NCBI RefSeq assembly: GCF_002846415.1
Contig: NZ_PJMX01000001.1
Coordinates: 6,386,001 to 6,450,000 of the forward strand
Source of the DNA: Streptomyces sp. TLI_146
GTDB taxonomy: Bacteria; Actinomycetota; Actinomycetes; Streptomycetales; Streptomycetaceae
Length of the DNA: 64,000 nucleotides
Direction of reading: 5' to 3'
Both the position numbers and the translations under genes were made by a program. Every line of letters starts with the position of its first letter. The first letter of the stretch is position 1. The notes under the pieces are model-generated. The model saw nothing but the letters and a program-made list of their open reading frames with translations. It was not told where the DNA came from and did not search any database. Below, piece by piece: positions 58,921-64,000 of the stretch.

Positions 58921-60170
58921 GCGGGTCGGTCGGGTCCGCCGGTTCGCGTGGGGAGGGCCCAACCGGTGTCGGCGCGGCCGAGGGCGCACCGGCGGCCAGC
59001 GGCGGCCCGGGGGAGCGCGAGCGGCTGGCGCGGGCCGCGCTGACCAGGATCATCGAACCGGGGGACGAACGGGCGGGCCGCTGGCTGCGAACGTACGGGG
59101 CGGCGGACCTGATGCGCCGCCTCACCTCACCCGAGGACGCCGAGGACACCGACGACCGGCTCACGGGAGTGAGCACCGCGCGGCTCGCCGGGTACCGCAG
59201 ACGCGCGGCGAGCGCCGACCCCGAGCGTGACCTGGCCACTCTGGCCGCGCTCGGCGGCCGGTTCACCTGCCCCGGAGACCCTGAATGGCCGGGACAACTG
59301 GACGACCTGGGCGACGCCCGCCCGGTCGGACTCTGGCTGCGAGGCCCCGCCGACCTACGGCTATGGGCCCTGAGATCCGTCGCCGTGGTCGGCGCCCGAG
59401 CCTGCACGCCCTACGGCGCCCACATGGGCGCCACCCTCGGGGCCGGACTCGCCGAAAAAGGCTGGGTGGTCGTCTCCGGCGCCGCCGCGGGCGTCGACGG
59501 CGCCGCCCACCGCGGCGCCCTCGCCGCAGGCGGCGCCACCATCGCCGTCCTCGCCAGCGGAGTCGACGTCGTCTACCCACGCGCCCACGCCGAATTGATC
59601 GACCGCATCGCCCAACAAGGCGTACTCGTAGCGGAGTTGCCACCAGGCGACCACCCAACCCCCAGCCGGTTCGTCCAGCGCAACCGCGTGATCGCCGCCC
59701 TCACCCGGGGCACCGTCGTGGTCGAGGCCGAATACCGCAGCGGCTCCCTCGTCACCGCGCGCAACGCCCAACGGCTCGGCCGCCACACCATAGGCGTACC
59801 GGGCCCCGCCACCAGCGGACTCTCCGCCGGAGTCCACGAACTGCTGCGCGGCGAAGCCGCCCTCGTCACCGACGCCGCCGAAATCGTCGAACTCGTCGGA
59901 GAGATGGGCGAACTCGCCCCGCCACGCCGGGGCCCCGTCCTGCCCAGGGACCTGCTCGCCCCCGCCACCGCACGCGTACTCGACACCCTGCCCGGCCACG
60001 GCGAAGCCACCGTCGCAGACATCGCCCGCGAAGCCGCGACCACGCCCGAGGAAGCCCTCGGCAGGCTGTACGAACTGCACTCCCTGGGGTTCGCCGAACG
60101 CGAAGGGGACAGCTGGCGGTTGGCGTCAAGCCCGCTCCGTACACCGAGCACGCGGCGAGGCGGTGCTTGA
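58917..60170 (+). CDS. dprA: DNA-processing protein DprA
   Basis: A 417-residue protein starting at the GTG at 58917, overlapping the yifB stop. The Rossmann-type core is clear: RSVAVVGARACTPYGAHMGA, then WVVVSGAAAGVDGAAHRGAL, IAVLASGVDVVYPRAH, LPPGDHPTPSRFVQRNRVIA and VVVEAEYRSGSLVTARNA. The C-terminal winged-helix DprA domain (PGHGEATVADIAREAATTPE) is present. DprA loads RecA on single-stranded DNA. Its operon is now headed by a broken yifB, so its transcription must come from within the insertion or locally. Confidence 0.95.
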   Translation: MSGSVGSAGSRGEGPTGVGAAEGAPAASGGPGERERLARAALTRIIEPGDERAGRWLRTYGAADLMRRLTSPEDAEDTDDRLTGVSTARLAGYRRRAASADPERDLATLAALGGRFTCPGDPEWPGQLDDLGDARPVGLWLRGPADLRLWALRSVAVVGARACTPYGAHMGATLGAGLAEKGWVVVSGAAAGVDGAAHRGALAAGGATIAVLASGVDVVYPRAHAELIDRIAQQGVLVAELPPGDHPTPSRFVQRNRVIAALTRGTVVVEAEYRSGSLVTARNAQRLGRHTIGVPGPATSGLSAGVHELLRGEAALVTDAAEIVELVGEMGELAPPRRGPVLPRDLLAPATARVLDTLPGHGEATVADIAREAATTPEEALGRLYELHSLGFAEREGDSWRLASSPLRTPSTRRGGA

Positions 60171-60411
60171 CCTGGAGCATTCGGGTGAAAAGGTAAGGCC
60201 GATGACCACCGAGGGCCGCACGCCAGCGCTTTCGGGGCCGACGCACCCCGCGACGGCCCCCACCCCCGCGCGCGACCGCCCACCCCCACCCGGCAAACCC
60301 GATCCCCCCACGTTTGCGCACCGCAACAGCCCGGTCACGCTACGCTCACGAGAACCCCGCAGCAGAGACAGCTCCCCGCTCACGTCACAGCAGAACGGCT
60401 CAAGGCAACGC

Positions 60412-61254
60412 ATGCCCCAGCACACCTCCGGGTCTGATCGCACGGCAGCTCCCCCCGCTGCCCGCGCCGGCGGCACCGTGCGACCACCGGCGCCCTCGTC
60501 CGTCGACGAACTATGGCGCTCGTACAAGAGCAGCGGCGACGAGCGCCTGCGCGAACAGCTGATCCTGCACTACTCGCCGCTGGTCAAGTACGTCGCGGGC
60601 CGAGTCAGCGTCGGACTGCCGCCCAACGTCGAACAAGCCGACTTCGTCTCCTCCGGAGTCTTCGGACTCATCGACGCCATCGAGAAGTTCGACATCGAAC
60701 GGGCCATCAAGTTCGAGACGTACGCCATCACGCGCATCCGGGGCGCGATGATCGACGAACTTCGCGCACTCGACTGGATCCCGCGCTCCGTACGACAGAA
60801 AGCCCGCGCCGTCGAACGCGCCTACGCAACCCTCGAAGCCCAACTGCGCCGTACGCCCTCGGAAAACGAAGTCGCCACCGAGATGGGCATCGCCGTCGAG
60901 GAACTGCACGCCGTATTCAGCCAGTTGTCGCTCGCCAACGTGGTCGCACTCGAAGAACTGCTGCACGTCGGCGGCGAGGGCGGCGACCGGCTCAGCCTCA
61001 TGGACACCCTGGAGGACACCGCCGCCGACGACCCCGTCGAGGTCGCCGAAGGCCGCGAGCTGCGCAGACTGCTCGCCCGCGCCATCAACACGCTGCCGGA
61101 GCGCGAGAAGACGGTCGTCACCCTCTACTACTACGAAGGCCTCACCCTCGCCGAGATCGGCAACGTCCTCGGCGTCACCGAGAGCCGCGTCAGCCAGATC
61201 CACACGAAATCCGTCCTCCAGCTGCGAGCCAAGCTGGCCGACGTGGGCCGCTGA
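60412..61254 (+). CDS. whiG: RNA polymerase sigma factor WhiG
   Basis: A 280-residue protein; the ATG at 60412 gives the known WhiG start MPQHTSGSDR and length, while the open frame to the left is intergenic. The FliA-class sigma domains are intact: region 2 (LREQLILHYSPLVKYVAGRV, GLIDAIEKFDIERAIKFETY, IRGAMIDELRALDWIPRSVR), region 3, and region 4 (LPEREKTVVTLYYYEGLTLA, NVLGVTESRVSQIHTKSV). WhiG turns on whiH and whiI to start sporulation septation in aerial hyphae and is held by RsiG in Streptomyces. The 240 bases before it probably contain its promoter. Confidence 0.97.
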   Translation: MPQHTSGSDRTAAPPAARAGGTVRPPAPSSVDELWRSYKSSGDERLREQLILHYSPLVKYVAGRVSVGLPPNVEQADFVSSGVFGLIDAIEKFDIERAIKFETYAITRIRGAMIDELRALDWIPRSVRQKARAVERAYATLEAQLRRTPSENEVATEMGIAVEELHAVFSQLSLANVVALEELLHVGGEGGDRLSLMDTLEDTAADDPVEVAEGRELRRLLARAINTLPEREKTVVTLYYYEGLTLAEIGNVLGVTESRVSQIHTKSVLQLRAKLADVGR

Positions 61255-61312
61255 GCACCACCCCAGCACATCGCCCCTCCGCGGATCCCCGTCCCAGCCT
61301 TACAGTGGAACG

Positions 61313-61894
61313 GTGCCAAGGATTCGAGCGGCCTCAGTGGCCGAGCACCGCGCCATGCAGCGCGCCGCCCTGCTGGACGCCGCACGCGCCCTGCTGTCCC
61401 AGGGCGGCACCGACGCCCTGACCTTCCCCGCCCTGGCCGAGCGCACCGGGCTCGCCCGCTCCTCCGTGTACGAGTACTTCCGCTCCCGGGCCGCCGTCGT
61501 CGAAGAACTCTGCTCCGTCGACTTCCCGCGGTGGGCGGCCGACATCGAAGCTGCCATGCAGCAGGCCACCGGACCCGAAGAGAAGGTCGAGGCGTACGTA
61601 CGCCGCCAGCTGGAGCTCGTCGGCGACCAGCGCCACCGCGCCGTCGTCGCCATCTCGGCCAGCGAGCTCGACGCCGGCGCCCGCGAGAAGATCCGCGCCG
61701 CCCACGGCGGCCTCATCGCCATGATCGTCGAAGCCCTCGGCGACCTGGGCCACACCCAGCCCCGCCTGGCCGCGATGCTCCTCCAGGGCGTGGTCGACGC
61801 CGCCGTCCGCCGCATCGAACTCGGCGCGGCGGAAGATCCGGCGGAGATCACGGACGCGGCTGTCGGCATGGCGCTGCGGGGCGTGGTGGGCTGA
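61313..61894 (+). CDS. TetR-family regulator
   Basis: A 193-residue protein with GTG start. Residues about 15-62 are the TetR helix-turn-helix (MQRAALLDAARALLSQGGTD, LAERTGLARSSVYEYFRSRA). The helical C-terminal ligand-binding part is of normal size. It follows whiG by 58 bases in the order usual for Streptomyces, where a TetR-type gene lies between whiG and the M23 peptidase. The ligand is unknown. Confidence 0.92.
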   Translation: MPRIRAASVAEHRAMQRAALLDAARALLSQGGTDALTFPALAERTGLARSSVYEYFRSRAAVVEELCSVDFPRWAADIEAAMQQATGPEEKVEAYVRRQLELVGDQRHRAVVAISASELDAGAREKIRAAHGGLIAMIVEALGDLGHTQPRLAAMLLQGVVDAAVRRIELGAAEDPAEITDAAVGMALRGVVG

Positions 61895-61967
61895 GCGCGG
61901 CCCGCTGACCGACCGCTGCCCCCGGTGGGTGGCAGGGACCAGCACCCTTCGCCGACGCCTCAATGAG

Positions 61968-62001
61968 TCAGCCCTGACCCTTTCAATGAGTCAGGGCTGA
62001 C
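61968..62001. terminator. Bidirectional terminator between convergent genes
   Basis: GTCAGCCCTGAC and GTCAGGGCTGAC, each part of a TGAGTCAG direct repeat, can pair with an 11-base stem around CCTTTCAATGA. It lies between the TetR gene and the convergent SnoaL-like gene, whose last codons it includes. Confidence 0.65.
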
Positions 62002-62426
62002 CCTTCCGGAGCGAACGCCTGGGCGACGGCGAGGCTGTCCTCGTAGACATGGTGCCGGGCGACCAGGCCGTCCTCGACGGTGAGGTGCAGAGCGAACCGA
62101 GCGCGATACGGCCGTCCGGTCGAGCGGGCGGTCTGGCGGATCTCGCCGAGTACAACGGCGTCATCGCCGTCGACGAGGATGCGCTCGATCTCGGTGGCCG
62201 CCTGCCCGGGCACATGGTGCTCGATGAGTTGGCGGTAGTGATCGGCCGCGTCGGCCCGCGTGGAACGGTGGCGGATCCACGGGGTGGCGGTACGCCCGTG
62301 CTCGGCCTCCGGCCAGTCCAGCTTCCAGTCGCCGCGTTCGGCGTACAGCTCCGCGATGCGCTCGGGGTCGCCTTCGCCGATCCGGCGCAGCAGTTCCTCC
62401 ACCACGGCACGGGTGGTCGTGGGCAT
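61983..62426 (-). CDS. SnoaL/NTF2-like protein
   Basis: A 147-residue protein from the ATG at 62426. The fold signature of NTF2-like proteins is readable: VEELLRRIGEGDPERIAELY AERGDWKLDW in the first helices, then TRADAADHYRQLIEHH, TEIERILVDGDDAVVLGEIR and the sheet RARFALHLTVEDGLVARHHV. Family members are small enzymes or ligand-binding proteins; the substrate here is unknown. It is an addition to the usual whiG-rpsB block and leftward. Confidence 0.8.
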   Translation of the reverse strand: MPTTTRAVVEELLRRIGEGDPERIAELYAERGDWKLDWPEAEHGRTATPWIRHRSTRADAADHYRQLIEHHVPGQAATEIERILVDGDDAVVLGEIRQTARSTGRPYRARFALHLTVEDGLVARHHVYEDSLAVAQAFAPEGSALTH

Positions 62427-62599
62427 GACTGTCGACAAGGCTGATCCCTTCGATCCGTAACCCGCGTCCCTCTGTCGCGGGAAGATCGTCATTCTCGGCA
62501 GGGCCGACGGGACGGCGCGATTACCTCGGAGGTAAGGGCGCGGTGCGGCAGCGGATGGAGCGGCGCCGACACGGCCGGATCGTTCGCCTCCCGGGGGCC

Positions 62600-62660
62600 C
62601 GCCCCCTCCCCCCTCCCCCCTCCCCCCTCCCCCCTCCCCCCCGCCCCACCCCCGCCCCCG
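62600..62660. repeat. CTCCCCC tandem repeat, G-rich on the minus strand
   Basis: CTCCCCC-type 7-base units repeat about six times, then degrade into C-rich sequence. On the minus strand this is runs of five or six G separated by AG, able to form G-quadruplexes. It begins just beyond the stop of the M23 peptidase gene, in its 3' untranslated region. Confidence 0.8.
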
Positions 62661-62666
62661 CTCCCC

Positions 62667-63383
62667 TCACACCCCCCAAACCGGCAGCAGCCGCACATGC
62701 CCGCCATGGACCAGCGCGAGCGGGTTCAGGTATGCGTCGCCTCGTTTGAGCCCCCAGTGCAGGCAGCTTTGCGTGCAGTGCGGCGGTAGATCCGTGCCCG
62801 GTTCCGCCGGGTGGTCCGCGTCCGGTTCCGCGTCCGGTTCCGTCGCTGCCTCGATCACCGCCACCGGCTGGCCCGCCGATACGTGTTCGCCCTCTCGGAC
62901 GAGTGCTCGTACTGGCTCGTATGTGGTCCGCAGTGGTGGGCTTCCGGGCCCGTCCAGGGTGATCGTGAGCACGCCTTTCCCCGCGACGGGGCCCGCGAAG
63001 GTCACCCGGCCCGCCGCGACCGCCCGGATCTCGGTGCCGGGTGGGGCGGCGAGGTCGATGCCGCGGTGGCCGGGGCCGTAGGGCGTGGCGGGCGGGTCCC
63101 AGCCCCGTACGACCACGGGCGTCCCGGGAACCGGCCACACCCGCCCGGCCCGGCCGGTCACGCCGCCCACGCCCGCGACAGAGGCCGCCACTCCACCTCC
63201 CCCCGCCGCACCGCCTCCCACCCCTCCACCCAGCGACAAGTGCAGCGCGGGCAGCCCAGGCAGCGCGTGCCGCGCAGGCGACGCGTGCAGCGCATCCCGC
63301 GCAGCCAGCGCAGGCCGGGCTGGCGCTGCGGCCGATGTCGCCAGCGCCCCCGTCACGAACAGGCAGATCAGTGTGCGGTGCAT
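62667..63383 (-). CDS. Exported M23-family peptidase
   Basis: A 238-residue protein from the ATG at 63383. The signal peptide is MHRTLICLFVTGALATSAAA with a likely cut near APARPALA. After a Gly/Ala-rich linker, the M23 domain has the zinc ligands in YGPGHRGIDLAAP (histidine and aspartate) and CLHWGLKRGD near the end. M23 peptidases cleave peptidoglycan cross-bridges or activate amidases. Position between the TetR gene and rpsB, facing left, matches the conserved Streptomyces arrangement. It is divergent from rpsB. Confidence 0.92.
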   Translation of the reverse strand: MHRTLICLFVTGALATSAAAPARPALAARDALHASPARHALPGLPALHLSLGGGVGGGAAGGGGVAASVAGVGGVTGRAGRVWPVPGTPVVVRGWDPPATPYGPGHRGIDLAAPPGTEIRAVAAGRVTFAGPVAGKGVLTITLDGPGSPPLRTTYEPVRALVREGEHVSAGQPVAVIEAATEPDAEPDADHPAEPGTDLPPHCTQSCLHWGLKRGDAYLNPLALVHGGHVRLLPVWGV

Positions 63384-63671
63384 GCCGGAGATGATCCCGG
63401 GGCGCGGGGATTCGCGGTGATCATGGGCCGGGGCTGTGGACAACCGGGCCGTTGTGGACAGTGGCGTCACCCGGCACGGTGAGGGTCCCGTACACTTCTT
63501 GTGGCGATCCGGGTCACCGGGTCGACTTCGCACGCCCCGCCGGTGGTCCAGACCGTCGGCCGCGCCTCTCGGTCCTTCACCTGTCAACGGTGTGGGGCAC
63601 GGCGCATCGGGGCGTCAGGCGCGGCAGCCGACCGGCGGCCGCGGTAACCGAGTATCTCAAGGAGTACGGCC
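63384..63671 (+). promoter_or_regulatory. Divergent promoter region and rpsB leader
   Basis: About 290 bases between the M23 peptidase and rpsB. AAGGAG at 63659-63664 is the rpsB ribosome site. GC-rich self-complementary blocks near 63530-63650 are compatible with an S2-binding autoregulatory leader, but no known motif is confirmed. Confidence 0.5.
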
Positions 63672-64000
63672 ATGGCCGTCGTCACGATGCGGGAGCTGCT
63701 GGAGAGCGGCGTCCACTTCGGTCACCAGACCCGTCGCTGGAACCCGAAGATGAAGCGCTTCATCTTCACCGAGCGCAACGGCATCTACATCATCGACCTG
63801 CTCCAGTCGCTGTCGTACATCGACCGCGCCTACGAGTTCGTCAAGGAGACCGTCGCGCACGGCGGCTCCATCATGTTCGTCGGTACGAAGAAGCAGGCTC
63901 AGGAAGCCATCGCGGAGCAGGCGACTCGCGTGGGCATGCCCTACGTGAACCAGCGCTGGCTCGGCGGCATGCTGACCAACTTCTCCACCGTCTACAAGCG
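63672..64000 (+). CDS. rpsB: 30S ribosomal protein S2, 3' end beyond the window
   Basis: The first 109 codons are present and continue past the right edge. The N-terminus MAVVTMRELLESGVHFGHQT followed by RRWNPKMKRFIFTERNGIYI is unmistakable for S2, and FVGTKKQAQEAIAEQATRVG and YVNQRWLGGMLTNFSTVYK follow. AAGGAG lies seven bases before the ATG. In bacteria tsf normally follows. It anchors the right end of the window in core chromosome. Confidence 0.98.
   Translation, partial: MAVVTMRELLESGVHFGHQTRRWNPKMKRFIFTERNGIYIIDLLQSLSYIDRAYEFVKETVAHGGSIMFVGTKKQAQEAIAEQATRVGMPYVNQRWLGGMLTNFSTVYK

Noticed and set aside
59285..60196. 303-codon arginine-rich frame inside dprA
   Set aside because: A frame-shifted shadow of dprA.
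1..64000. CRISPR array
   Set aside because: No regularly spaced direct repeats with unique spacers; the longest regular repeat is the CTCCCCC tract, which has no spacers.

Overview
The window looks like Streptomyces chromosome. It is GC-rich, most starts are ATG or GTG with purine-rich ribosome sites, and the right end (58.4-64.0 kb) carries the syntenic core block yifB (3' part), dprA, whiG, a TetR gene, an M23 peptidase and rpsB. The 280-residue WhiG, the sigma factor committing aerial hyphae to sporulation, is the most diagnostic gene.

Everything left of 58.4 kb is accessory DNA that appears to have entered yifB (a ComM-like AAA ATPase) in two separate events. The C-terminal part of YifB lies at 58402-58920 in the dprA operon. 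About 40 codons of its conserved centre lie stranded at 32931-33050. The N-terminal part is not in the window. I therefore read (i) an integrative element from beyond the left edge to about 32.93 kb, ending with a large serine integrase (31350-32822) beside a candidate att site, and (ii) a second island, about 33.05-58.40 kb, headed by a three-tyrosine-recombinase transposition operon of Tn554-like layout and ending with a truncated, oppositely oriented remnant of a similar operon.

The left element holds small membrane and zinc-ribbon-like proteins; a mobilisation-type segment (TraG/TraD-like ATPase behind a near-consensus promoter, replication-relaxation protein, DUF932 protein, small unknowns); a second, compositionally different serine recombinase; an Lsr2 silencer; two HTH regulators around a DUF6879 cluster; and then a defence-like region. 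That region contains a membrane NACHT NTPase, an unknown 294-residue protein, a Gabija-like pair (OLD-family ATPase/TOPRIM plus small UvrD-like protein), a DUF4214 exported protein and a pentapeptide-repeat protein. Three copies of the 3' end of one membrane-protein gene (19.3, 27.4 and 31.1 kb; one complete gene and two fragments) punctuate it and suggest modular exchange.

The right island holds the recombinase operon (its second gene has a frame change in a G run); a four-gene cassette of an unknown protein, an XRE-ImmA/IrrE metallopeptidase, a RuvC-like-fold protein and a serine/threonine kinase; a UvrD-like helicase; an XRE repressor with three repeated operator-like sites; and a large polymorphic-toxin locus made of an exported FG-GAP protein, a 2070-residue RHS protein and a candidate immunity gene. 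No tRNA, rRNA or CRISPR array was recognised. All functional calls are from reading motifs and family knowledge; no database search was run.
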